Shown here piece by piece: positions 8,652 to 16,850 of a DNA stretch of 64,000 nt. Both the position numbers and the translations under genes were made by a program. The notes beneath the pieces were generated by a model. That model ran no database searches and was not told where the DNA came from. It saw only the letters and a list, made by a program, of their open reading frames with translations. Source of the stretch: Streptomyces sp. NBC_01689 (GTDB lineage Bacteria; Actinomycetota; Actinomycetes; Streptomycetales; Streptomycetaceae). Position 1 is the stretch's first letter; every line of letters starts with the position of its first letter. Location of the stretch: the NCBI RefSeq assembly GCF_036250675.1, contig NZ_CP109592.1:4526001-4590000 (forward strand), read 5' to 3'.

Positions 8652-9122
8652 ATGGAGCGCATCGATCAGACAGTGGGCCCGGCACGGGCCCGCGCGTGGC
8701 TCGCCACCGCCGTCGAGGAGGCCCGCGCCGGGCTCGCGGAGGGCGGTATCCCCATCGGCGCCGCGCTGTACGGCGCGGACGGCACCCTCCTCGGGCGCGG
8801 CCGCAACCGGCGCGTCCAGGACGGCGATCCGTCCATGCACGCGGAGACCGCGGCCTTCCGCGCCGCCGGACGGCGTCGGACCTACCGCGGTACCACCATG
8901 GTGACCACCCTCTCGCCGTGCTGGTACTGCAGCGGCCTGGTCCGGCAGTTCGGCATCTCCCGGGTCGTGATCGGGGAGGCCGGGACCTTCCACGGCGGCC
9001 ACGACTGGCTGGCCGAGCACGGGGTGGAGATCGTGCGGCTGGACGATCCCGGGTGCGCGGCCATGATGCGCGACTTCGTGGCGGAGAACCCGGACCTGTG
9101 GAACGAGGACATCGGTGAGTGA
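8652..9122 (+). CDS. Cytosine/nucleoside deaminase (yeast FCY1-like)
   Basis: 156 residues. A zinc-dependent deaminase with the HAE motif at H63-E65 and PCWYC (C90, C93), the three zinc ligands plus the proton-shuttling glutamate. The length and the C-terminal WNEDIGE resemble the small fungal-type cytosine deaminases rather than bacterial CodA, so conversion of cytosine to uracil is the best guess; guanine or tRNA-adenosine deaminase is less likely. A strong AGGAGAG ribosome binding site precedes ATG 8652. The oxygenase remnant follows in the same frame directly after its stop codon. Confidence 0.82.
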   Translation: MERIDQTVGPARARAWLATAVEEARAGLAEGGIPIGAALYGADGTLLGRGRNRRVQDGDPSMHAETAAFRAAGRRRTYRGTTMVTTLSPCWYCSGLVRQFGISRVVIGEAGTFHGGHDWLAEHGVEIVRLDDPGCAAMMRDFVAENPDLWNEDIGE

Positions 9123-9149
9123 CGGCCGGGCCCCTCGCCGGCCGGAGCC

Positions 9150-9596
9150 CCCGGGCTGCGGGACCTGTGCGAGGAGTACCTGACCCGGATGGCCGGACTG
9201 GCGAACCACCTGCTCGCCCTCCTCGGCGAGGCCCTCGGGCTGGAACCGGACTTCTTCACCCGGCACATGGACCACCCGACGTACGGCTTCACCATCAACT
9301 GGTATCCGGGGCGGGAGGTCGTGGGCACGCCCGGGCCGAACCGGTTCCGGATCGGCCCGCACACGGACTTCGGCACCGTCACCCTCCTGGACCGGCAGGC
9401 GGGCCGGGGCGGGCCGCAGGTCTTCACGGACGCGGACGCGCCCGTCGAGGAGCTGATGTCGCTGGTCTACTTCGGCGAGTGCACACCGGGGACGGTGGTG
9501 GAGTCCGTACCCGCTCCGGTGGGACGCGTCGCGTACCCGCCGGTCGACTCCCACACCTGTCTGCGGGCCAAGCTCGATTCGATCACTGTGGACTAG
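9150..9596 (+). pseudogene. Remnant of an isopenicillin-N-synthase-like Fe(II)/2-oxoglutarate oxygenase
   Basis: The frame reads GLRDLCEEYLTRMAGLANHLL onward and matches the C-terminal half of IPNS-like dioxygenases, including the first iron motif HTDFGTVTLLDR and the terminal SHTCLRAKLDSITVD. About the first 130 residues of the family are absent: the preceding frame is the TGA of the deaminase, with no start codon before the homology. An internal block is also missing, since GGPQVFTD joins straight to DAPVEELMSLVYFGEC, removing the distal iron His and the RxS motif. The internal ATG 9189 could give a 135-residue product but not an active enzyme. Confidence 0.8.
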
Positions 9597-9737
9597 CCGC
9601 GGGAAAGGACACGGAAGAATTCCGTAACCAAACGGACATCACGCACCCTAGTCCGAAGCAACTCCCCCTTTTTACACTGGTATTGATACACCTCACAGCA
9701 GCACAGGCAGGACCGGACCGCGCCAGGGGGAGATGCG
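9597..9737 (+). promoter_or_regulatory. AT-rich promoter region of the ATPase/binding-protein pair
   Basis: This 141-bp gap is clearly richer in A/T than its surroundings. It carries two inverted repeats: ACGGAA-gaa-TTCCGT (9611-9625) and GTAT-TG-ATAC (9680-9689), the latter next to a T-tract and a TTTACAC element. A ribosome binding site AGGGGGAG (9725-9732) precedes the GTG at 9738. Exact -35/-10 boxes are ambiguous. Confidence 0.45.
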
Positions 9738-11834
9738 GTGCACAGAGGGCTGCACGGACGAGGGGCGCTGTTCGACACCGAGCCGCCCGGTCTCGCCTCA
9801 CGTCTCGTCGGGCTGCGCCCGTACCAACTGCGCACGGTCCCGGTCGAGCACCCGAAGGAACCGCCCTTCGTGGTGTTCACCGGCGGCCGGGGGCAGGGCA
9901 GGAGCGCGGTCCTGCACGAGCTGCGGGAGGCCTACCGCGGCCATACACCTGTCGCGCTCGTGGACGGTGAGGACCGGCAGTTCACCGCTCCCCCGCCCGA
10001 ACGGCCCCCGGAGTCCTGGTCGCCGGTCGGGCAGGCGCTCACCACCATCGCGGAGCAGCTCGCCGAACCGGTGACCGGCGCGGGCCGGATCGGCTTCCCG
10101 CGGCTGGCCTCCGGGCTGCTCGCGGTGGCGGCGGGCGGCTGGAGCGACCGCGACGTGCCACGCATCCGGCAGGAGGCGGAGCGCATCCTGCTCCTGAACG
10201 AGACCGGCTCACGGCTGTCGGGGTTCGCCGGCCGCTGGGTGAGCAAGGTCGTCGCCAAGCTCATCGCCTCGATGAGCAGCACGGGACCGGTCGTGGAGCC
10301 GATCATCGAGGCGACCCTGGAGGCCTTCGCCGAGGGGATCGCCCCCACCCACCGCAGGCTGCGCCGGGCCGCCACCTGGTACCGCGACTATCCGAACGCC
10401 GGCGGCAACGCCAAACTCGGACTGATCCTGCTCTCCGCGCACTTCCGGGCCGGCGGCGACTCCCGCGCCCACGCCGAACGCCATCTCGTACGGGCCCTGC
10501 TGGCCGATCTCGACGACGCCTACGCGGGGGTCGTGCAGCGCTCGCACCGGCCGGGCCGGCCGGTGGTCCTGATCGACAACGTGCAGGAGCCGGCCGGCCT
10601 CGGGCTGCTGGAACCCGTGCTGCGGGACCGCGCCGACGGCATCGCCGACCAGGTCGTCCTCTGCGCCGCCCTGCGCGGCGACTCCCACCCGGCGCTGCGC
10701 AACGCGGCCCGGCGCACCCTGCCCGAGGTGGTCCGGCACACCGGCTGGGAGCCGGGCACCTCGCCGTCCTCCCGGGCCCTGCTCCTCGCCCTGCCGCCGC
10801 TGACGCCGGACGACACCCTGCACCTGCTGGGGAGCGCCGCCCAGGGCCTCGACGTGCCACCGCATCTTCCGCACGCCACCCACCGGCTCACCGGCGGCAG
10901 CCCGCTCGGCGTGACCCTCCTCGCGGAGTCCGCCCGGCAGAACCTGCCCCGCGGGGCCGCCTCGCTCGGCCCGCTGCTCACCGCGGACGTCGTCGTCCAT
11001 GAGGACCGCGACGGCCGCCCCACCTATCTGGAACTGCTGGACCGGCTGGTGCCCGGCGGCCGGCTCGACGAGCTGACCGTGCTCGCCGCCGCCCACGACC
11101 GGGACTCCGCGTGCGCCCTCGCGGCGGTCCGCCTCCCGGACGACTTCGGCGCCTCGGGCGTCCTCGACCTGGAGGAGCGGCTCGCCCGGGAGGGCCTGCC
11201 CGCGACCGCCGGACAGTTCGTGGGCGACCCGTTCCTGCGCGCGCTGCTCCTGCTGCGCCTGCACCACGCCGACCCGGACCACGAACGGTGGCGTGCCGTG
11301 CACCGCACCCTCGTCGGCCACTACGCCGACGGGGACCGGCCCGACCGGGACCGCTACCGGCTGTACCACGAACTCGCCCTGGGGAACACGGACTCGGCGG
11401 TGGCGCACTTGCGGGGCGCATTCCCGCGCGCCGACGCCGGGAGCTGGCTGGCGACGCTGCTCTTCATCGCGTCCGCGCCGTACTTCCACGCCCATGGCCC
11501 GGACGGCCACGACCGCCGGGCGGGGCATGACGACCGGGCGTCGATCGCGCTCGGCCGCACGGACGCCGCCCAGCTGCCGCCGGACAGCGTGGACCCCGTA
11601 CTGCATCTGCGGGTACGGCGGCTGCTGCACGCCGTCTGGCAGCTGACCGATCCGCTGGTGCTGCCGGACCCGAAGGTGGGGGACCGGCTCCGTTTCGAGC
11701 TGGAGCAGTTGTCGAACCTGCGGCCCGCGGGCAACCCGCTGCTCTGGCGGGCCTCGCGGGAGTGGCCGGCGGACGCGCTGGCCGGACGCCCACTGCGGGT
11801 CCCCGACGACGAGAACGGCACCGGGGATCAGTGA
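9738..11834 (+). CDS. Large P-loop (STAND-like) ATPase of unknown function
   Basis: 698 residues. A nucleotide-binding loop GGRGQGRS lies at about 49-56; the invariant Walker A lysine is replaced by arginine. A Walker B-like strand RPVVLIDNVQEP is at about 274-285. The middle and C-terminal parts are Leu/Ala/Arg-rich and helical, as in STAND/AAA-type signalling ATPases with a winged-helix and helical-repeat tail. There is no signal peptide, so it is cytosolic. The start is GTG 9738, supported by AGGGGGAG just upstream. It is followed after 31 bp by the membrane-anchored binding-protein gene, probably one operon. The role is unknown; a sensing/effector pair is an inference only. Confidence 0.7.
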   Translation: MHRGLHGRGALFDTEPPGLASRLVGLRPYQLRTVPVEHPKEPPFVVFTGGRGQGRSAVLHELREAYRGHTPVALVDGEDRQFTAPPPERPPESWSPVGQALTTIAEQLAEPVTGAGRIGFPRLASGLLAVAAGGWSDRDVPRIRQEAERILLLNETGSRLSGFAGRWVSKVVAKLIASMSSTGPVVEPIIEATLEAFAEGIAPTHRRLRRAATWYRDYPNAGGNAKLGLILLSAHFRAGGDSRAHAERHLVRALLADLDDAYAGVVQRSHRPGRPVVLIDNVQEPAGLGLLEPVLRDRADGIADQVVLCAALRGDSHPALRNAARRTLPEVVRHTGWEPGTSPSSRALLLALPPLTPDDTLHLLGSAAQGLDVPPHLPHATHRLTGGSPLGVTLLAESARQNLPRGAASLGPLLTADVVVHEDRDGRPTYLELLDRLVPGGRLDELTVLAAAHDRDSACALAAVRLPDDFGASGVLDLEERLAREGLPATAGQFVGDPFLRALLLLRLHHADPDHERWRAVHRTLVGHYADGDRPDRDRYRLYHELALGNTDSAVAHLRGAFPRADAGSWLATLLFIASAPYFHAHGPDGHDRRAGHDDRASIALGRTDAAQLPPDSVDPVLHLRVRRLLHAVWQLTDPLVLPDPKVGDRLRFELEQLSNLRPAGNPLLWRASREWPADALAGRPLRVPDDENGTGDQ

Positions 11835-11865
11835 GGCCGGGGGAGATCACACGGGACGGGGACGC

Positions 11866-13413
11866 ATGATGACGCGTTGGTGGCGATGGCTGCGCGAGGA
11901 CGTCTGGGAGATCCGGTTCCGCCGGTACGTGGCGCTGGCCCTGGCCGCCGTCCTGGTGGGCCTCGGCGTGTGGGGCGGTATGACGGCCGCCAAGGAGAAT
12001 CGGTCCTGCGCCCCGGGGGTCGTCCGGCCCGAGGGCAGCGACGAGTGCGTGGGTGTCTCCTGGACCACGTACGCCTTCGGCCGGTCGCGGTTCACCGACA
12101 CCGTACGGGCGATCCACCGGGAGAACGCCCGCCTGAAGCCCGGCAGTTACGTCACCGTCGCCCTGCTGGAGCCCTTCACCGCGACCGACGCCGACAACCT
12201 GGGCGACGTGCTGCACGAACTGCAGGGCGCCTATCTCGCCCAGTACCAGGCGAACCACGACACCACCGGGCTGAAGCCGAAGATCCGTCTGGTGCTGGCC
12301 AACCCCGGTTCCACCGGCACGCACTGGAAGTACACGGTGGACCGGCTGGCACGGATGGCGAAGGGGCCCGACCGGCTGCGCGCGGTGACCGGGGTCGGTC
12401 AGAGCACCGACAACAACAAGCGGGCGGTGGCGGAGCTGACCGCGCGGGGCATCCCGGTGATAGGGAGTTCGATCACCGCCGACGACCTCGCCAACGGGCA
12501 GGACGGCAAGGACCCCTTCCCCGGCCTCGCCCGGGTCTCCCCGACCAACACGGACGAGGCCCGTGCGCTCGCCTCCTTCGCCAGGGTCTCGGCCGTCAAC
12601 GCCTTCCTGGTCTACGACCGCACGGGCGACCCCTACACGCGCACGCTGCAGGGGTCCTTCGAGAAGATGCTCAAGGGCTCGCGCTACGAGGCCCAGCCCT
12701 TCACCCCGCCCGCCGACCGCAGCAAGGAGGGCAGCACCTCCAACGTCTTCGCGCAGATCACCAACATCCTGTGCAACACCCCGGCCGGTACCGACACCGT
12801 CCTGTTCGCCGGGCGCCACACCCAGCTGCGCCAGTTCATCAACACCCTGGGCCAGCGCGGCTGCCACGACCGGCGGTTCACCGTCCTCACCGGCGACGAG
12901 GGTTCGTACCTCGCCGGGGACCGGGACCTCGATCCGGCCGCCCTCAAGGATCCGCTGCTGACCGTGCGGTACACGGCTCTCGCCCATCCGGACGCCTGGT
13001 CGGGCGACACCCCGCGGACCGGGGGCGGCGTGACCGACGCGCGGACCCTGCGGGCCCTGCTCGGTGACGCCGCGAAGGAACCGGTCGGTCCCGTCGGCCC
13101 GATCGCGCTGGACGACGGGCAGTTGATCATCGCCTACGACGCGATGCGGCTCGCCGTGCGGGGCATCCGCGGGGCGTCGCCGACCGGGAGGATTCCCGCC
13201 CTCGCGGACGTGGGCCTCCAGTGGCCGCAGGTCAAGGGCAGGGAGCTGCGGGTGAACGGGGCGAGCGGGTGGATCTGCCTGGACGCGCACGGCAACCCGT
13301 ACGACAAGGCCGTCCCGATCGTGCAGCTGACCCCGGAGTCCCGCGCCCGCTTCGTGAAGATCGCGTGGCCCGAGGGGAAGCCGCCGGCGAAGGAGTGCCT
13401 GCCACCGTCGTGA
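11866..13413 (+). CDS. Membrane-anchored type I periplasmic-binding-like protein
   Basis: 515 residues. A basic, Trp-rich cytosolic N-terminus (MMTRWWRWLREDVWEIRFRR) is followed by one transmembrane helix (about 21-40) and a large extracellular domain. That domain resembles type I solute-binding (Leu/Ile/Val-binding-like) proteins: KIRLVLANPG, AVTGVGQSTD, GIPVIGSSITADDL, FLVYDRTGDPYTRTL and DTVLFAGRHTQL are the strand/loop units of the two lobes. No ABC permease or ATPase of an importer is nearby. The only partner is the P-loop ATPase upstream, so it may be a ligand sensor. The second ATG (11869) is an equal start. Confidence 0.75.
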   Translation: MMTRWWRWLREDVWEIRFRRYVALALAAVLVGLGVWGGMTAAKENRSCAPGVVRPEGSDECVGVSWTTYAFGRSRFTDTVRAIHRENARLKPGSYVTVALLEPFTATDADNLGDVLHELQGAYLAQYQANHDTTGLKPKIRLVLANPGSTGTHWKYTVDRLARMAKGPDRLRAVTGVGQSTDNNKRAVAELTARGIPVIGSSITADDLANGQDGKDPFPGLARVSPTNTDEARALASFARVSAVNAFLVYDRTGDPYTRTLQGSFEKMLKGSRYEAQPFTPPADRSKEGSTSNVFAQITNILCNTPAGTDTVLFAGRHTQLRQFINTLGQRGCHDRRFTVLTGDEGSYLAGDRDLDPAALKDPLLTVRYTALAHPDAWSGDTPRTGGGVTDARTLRALLGDAAKEPVGPVGPIALDDGQLIIAYDAMRLAVRGIRGASPTGRIPALADVGLQWPQVKGRELRVNGASGWICLDAHGNPYDKAVPIVQLTPESRARFVKIAWPEGKPPAKECLPPS

Positions 13414-13448
13414 CGGCCCGTCCGCCGTCGCCGTGACGAGGCCGGCGC

Positions 13449-13856
13449 CTAGTCCGTCAGGAGGGTCAGCAGCCGTTCGAAGCGGATCCGCCACGGTCCG
13501 GGCTCGTAGTCGCCCTCGTAGGTGTGGGTGAACCGGAGGGTGGTGCCGGAGCCGGTACCGCCGGGCGGCGCGGGCTCCAGATGGAACCGGACCCGGCCGC
13601 GGCCCTCGATCGTGTACTCGGCGACGCGCTCGACGTCCCAGGCGGTGATCCGCCCGGCGCCGAGCCCGCGCAGGTCGACCGCCCCGCCGAGCCGCGGCTC
13701 GAACACCTCCGCGCGCGCCAGCCATCCCACGAGTCCCCCGGGGGTGGCCATCGCCGCCCAGACCCTGTCCACAGGCTGGGGAAGACGCAGCAGCCAGTGC
13801 CGTACGCGCGTGTCCCCCCGGGTCTCGACGGCTCCCTCTTCGATGGTTCCGGTCAT
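13449..13856 (-). CDS. SRPBCC/AHSA1-like domain protein
   Basis: 135 residues from ATG 13856 (MTGTIEEGAVETRG). The sequence VRHWLLRLPQPVDRVWAAMATPGGLVGWLA, then GGAVDL, and the later LRFTHTYEGD fit the AHSA1 branch of the START-like hydrophobic-ligand fold. No ligand can be inferred. An upstream in-frame GTG at 13901 would add 15 residues; neither start has a clear ribosome binding site. It converges on the binding-protein gene with a 35-bp gap and follows ccsB on the same strand. Confidence 0.75.
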   Translation of the reverse strand: MTGTIEEGAVETRGDTRVRHWLLRLPQPVDRVWAAMATPGGLVGWLARAEVFEPRLGGAVDLRGLGAGRITAWDVERVAEYTIEGRGRVRFHLEPAPPGGTGSGTTLRFTHTYEGDYEPGPWRIRFERLLTLLTD

Positions 13857-13914
13857 GACACCAGCGTGGCCCGGGGCGGAGGGTTCCGCACCCGTGCTCA
13901 CGGCGGCGGGGGCG

Positions 13915-14991
13915 TCAGACGCCGGCGTAGGAGTGCTTGCCGGAGACGAAGATGTTGACGCCGTAGTAGTTGAAGAGGAAACACGCGAAGGCGATCAGCG
14001 CGATGTAGGCGGCCTTGCGGCCCTTCCAGCCGGCCGTGGCGCGAGCGTGCAGATAGCAGGCGTAGGCGACCCAGGTGATGAACGCCCAGGTCTCCTTCGG
14101 GTCCCAGCCCCAGTAGCGGCCCCACGCGTCGCCGGCCCAGATCGCGCCCGCGATGATCGTGAAGGTCCACAGCGGGAAGACGGCCGCGTTGATCCGGTAG
14201 GAGAACTTGTCGAGGGAGGCCGCGGAGGGCAGCCGCTCCATGACGGAGGTGGCGAAGCTCCCCGGCCGGCCACCGGCGGCCAGCTTGTTCTCGTAGGAGT
14301 CCTTGAAGAGGTACAGCAGGGTGCCGACCGCGCCCACGTAGAAGATCGCGCCGCAGAGGATCGCGGTCGAGACGTGGATGTAGAGCCAGTACGAGTGCAG
14401 GGCGGGGACCAGCTGGTCGCTGGCGGTGTACAGGACGGTGACGGCGAGCCCGAGATCGAGCAGGACCGTGGTGACCAGCGGCAGTCCCAGCCACCGGATG
14501 TTCTTCCCGGCCAGCAGGAACGCCAGGTACACGGTCACGGCGACAGCCGAGAAGGTGATGCTGAACTCGTACATGTTGCCCCACGGCGCACGCTGCACCG
14601 ACAGGGCGCGGGCCACCACGCCGGCCGTCTCGACGGCCCAGGCGACCACGGTGAGAGACACCGCGATACGGCCGTACAGGTCACCCTGTTCGTCGCCGCC
14701 GTGCGCTCCCGGACCGTCGGGCACGTCCCGCGCGCCGGCCGCGGACCGGGTGACGACCTGGGGCCGTTCCAGGACCGTGGTACCGCCCGCCGACTTCACG
14801 GTGACCGCGGGAGCGGCCGCCCCGGGAGCGGCGGTGAGCGCGGCCGCCGTGCGGGCGACCTTGCTGCGGCTGCCGAAGATCCACTCGGCGATGTACGCGA
14901 AGAAGGCCAGGGTGTAGACGGCCATCGCGGAGTAGATCAGGGTGTTGCTGACGTTGGCGAGGTGTTCGTTGGTTGCGGTGGCGAGAGTCAC
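13915..14991 (-). CDS. ccsB: Cytochrome c biogenesis protein CcsB/CcsA (heme handling)
   Basis: 358 residues, polytopic membrane. It is the WWD-domain half of the system II heme exporter/cytochrome c synthase. The tryptophan-rich motif appears as WGRYWGWDPKETW, with flanking conserved histidines in the membrane segments (for example LYIHVSTAI). An Ala/Gly-rich cytosolic loop lies between the first helix and the core. The GTG start overlaps the resB stop (GTGA), showing coupling. It is the last gene of resA-ccdA-resB-ccsB. Confidence 0.93.
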   Translation of the reverse strand: MTLATATNEHLANVSNTLIYSAMAVYTLAFFAYIAEWIFGSRSKVARTAAALTAAPGAAAPAVTVKSAGGTTVLERPQVVTRSAAGARDVPDGPGAHGGDEQGDLYGRIAVSLTVVAWAVETAGVVARALSVQRAPWGNMYEFSITFSAVAVTVYLAFLLAGKNIRWLGLPLVTTVLLDLGLAVTVLYTASDQLVPALHSYWLYIHVSTAILCGAIFYVGAVGTLLYLFKDSYENKLAAGGRPGSFATSVMERLPSAASLDKFSYRINAAVFPLWTFTIIAGAIWAGDAWGRYWGWDPKETWAFITWVAYACYLHARATAGWKGRKAAYIALIAFACFLFNYYGVNIFVSGKHSYAGV

Positions 14992-16847
14992 TGCTTCTCA
15001 GCCCCTTCGGCGGCAGGTACGGCGTGCGGGTCGGGGTCGGTGGTGTCCGGATCGGCGCCCGGCTCGGCTTCGGGGTCTGTCCCGGTGCCGGGACCGTCGG
15101 TCTTGGTGGGTGCCTGTTCGTGCACGAGCGCGGCCAGGTCGCCGAGCTCCTCGGGAAGCCTCGCGGACTCGCTGCGGCCCAGGCCCGCCATCTCCACGAC
15201 GGTCACGCCGTCGGCGCCCCTGGTGGCGCGCACCCATACCCGGCGGCGCTGGATGAAGAGCGAACCGGCGAGTCCGAGGATCGCCGTGAAGGCCCCGGCG
15301 AGCGCCCAGTCACTGCCGGGCTGCTGGGTGACCTGGAAGTTCGCCCACTGCTTGATGCCCTTGTCGAAGGTGATCGAGCCGGCACCGCCGGGCAGCTTCA
15401 TGGTCTCGCCGGGCAGCAGACGCGCCTTGAGGATCTTGCCCTTGGCGTCCTTGAACTGCTTCATCTTGGACGTGTCGAGCTGGTAGACGTTCTGCGGGAT
15501 GCCCGCGTCGACCCCGAGGCTGCCGTGGAACCCGGACAGCGCGAGCACCGGGAAGTCGAGCGCGGGGAACTGCGAGAACATCGTGCCCTTGCCCGCGCCC
15601 GCGAAGGTCGGCACGAAGAAGGCCGAGAAGCCGAGCTGTTCGGGCCGCCCCTGCGCGTCGCGGTAGCCGTCCATCACCTTGACCGCGCCCTGCGAGGTGA
15701 CGTTCGAGTCGAGCGGCAGCATCGGTACGGCGTCGTGGAAGACGACCTCTCCCTTGCCGTCGCGGACCGTGACCACGGGCGCGTAGCCGTGGGCGGTGAG
15801 GTAGACCTTCGAGTCACCGATCTTCAGCGGCTCGTTGACCTTGACGACGGTCTTCCGTTCCTTGCCGTAGGCGCCCACGCTGTAGGTGACGGCCGCCTGG
15901 TACGTCCGCGGGGTGCCCTTGTTGGGACCGGTCCGCTCGTAGGTGCCCGTGAACTTCTTCAGGTCGAAGCTGAACGGCGTGAGGTCGTCGCTGCCGAAGA
16001 GGTTGCCCGACTTGAAGTCGTCGTACTGGGAGAGCGTGTTGGAGAAGCCGTCGCCCTCGACGATCAGCTTGTTGCCCTCGGACTTGAAGAGCTGGCCCCA
16101 GGCGAAGGCGACGAGCATCACGATGAGCGCGATGTGGAAGAGCAGGTTGCCGGTCTCGCGGAGGTAGCCCTTCTCCGCGGCGACCGCGTCCTTCGCGACG
16201 TGTGCCCGGAAGCGGCGCCGCCCGAGCACCTCGAGCGCGGCGGCGCGGACCTGCTCCGGCTCGGCGGCGGTGCGCCAGGTCGCGTACGCGGGCAGCCGGT
16301 CCAGCCGCCGCGGCGCGCCCGGCGGACGGCCGCGCAGCTGGCCGACGAACTGCCAGGTGCGGGGCACGATGCAGCCGATGAGCGAGACGAAGAGCAGGAT
16401 GTAGATCGCCGAGAACCACACCGAGCTGTAGACGTGGAAGAGTCCCAGCCGGTCGTAGACCGGACCGAGGAGGGAGTGCGCGCTCTTGAAGTCCGCCACC
16501 TTCTGCGCGTCGGTCCCGGACTGCGGGATCAGCGATCCGGGGATCGCCCCGAGCGACAGCAGGAAGAGCAGGATCAGCGCGACCCGCATGGAGGTCAGCT
16601 GCCGCCAGAACCAGCGGGCCCAGCCGACGGCCTCACGGCCGGTCCAGGCCAGGGCGCCGGCGGCGCCGGGCGCCCGCATCCCGCCGAACGAGCCGGGCAC
16701 GGCCGTGTCGACGGGCGCCGTGGACAGCTGCGAACCGGCCTCGCCGAGTTCGCCGTCGGCGCTCACCCCGATGTGCCGTTTGGCGGCCACCGGTCGCGCC
16801 GCCGTGCTACCGGTGCCGTCGTCGGTATCGGTGTCGGTCGTGCTCAT
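14988..16847 (-). CDS. resB: Cytochrome c biogenesis protein ResB
   Basis: 619 residues. Partner of CcsB in the system II cytochrome c synthase. It has a charged cytosolic N-terminus, three N-terminal transmembrane helices including MRVALILLFLLSLGAIPGSLIPQ, a large extracytoplasmic ResB domain, and a last helix near residue 510 before an acidic cytosolic tail. The ATG at 16847 lies 3 bp after the ccdA stop. The Asp/Pro/Gly-rich C-terminal tail (about 70 residues) is low-complexity and probably disordered. Confidence 0.93.
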   Translation of the reverse strand: MSTTDTDTDDGTGSTAARPVAAKRHIGVSADGELGEAGSQLSTAPVDTAVPGSFGGMRAPGAAGALAWTGREAVGWARWFWRQLTSMRVALILLFLLSLGAIPGSLIPQSGTDAQKVADFKSAHSLLGPVYDRLGLFHVYSSVWFSAIYILLFVSLIGCIVPRTWQFVGQLRGRPPGAPRRLDRLPAYATWRTAAEPEQVRAAALEVLGRRRFRAHVAKDAVAAEKGYLRETGNLLFHIALIVMLVAFAWGQLFKSEGNKLIVEGDGFSNTLSQYDDFKSGNLFGSDDLTPFSFDLKKFTGTYERTGPNKGTPRTYQAAVTYSVGAYGKERKTVVKVNEPLKIGDSKVYLTAHGYAPVVTVRDGKGEVVFHDAVPMLPLDSNVTSQGAVKVMDGYRDAQGRPEQLGFSAFFVPTFAGAGKGTMFSQFPALDFPVLALSGFHGSLGVDAGIPQNVYQLDTSKMKQFKDAKGKILKARLLPGETMKLPGGAGSITFDKGIKQWANFQVTQQPGSDWALAGAFTAILGLAGSLFIQRRRVWVRATRGADGVTVVEMAGLGRSESARLPEELGDLAALVHEQAPTKTDGPGTGTDPEAEPGADPDTTDPDPHAVPAAEGAEKQ

Positions 16848-16850
16848 CGA

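Noticed and set aside
6813..9554. Very long open frames opposite known genes, for example 6813-9554 minus, 14973-18269 plus, 55391-58621 plus and 30517-32772 minus
   Set aside because: They lie opposite well-supported genes, have low-complexity Arg/Pro/Ala/Gly-rich translations and come from the strong third-position G/C bias.
9150..9596. A beta-lactam biosynthetic cluster
   Set aside because: The IPNS-like frame is a fragment and no ACV synthetase or other pathway gene is near; IPNS-like oxygenases have many roles.
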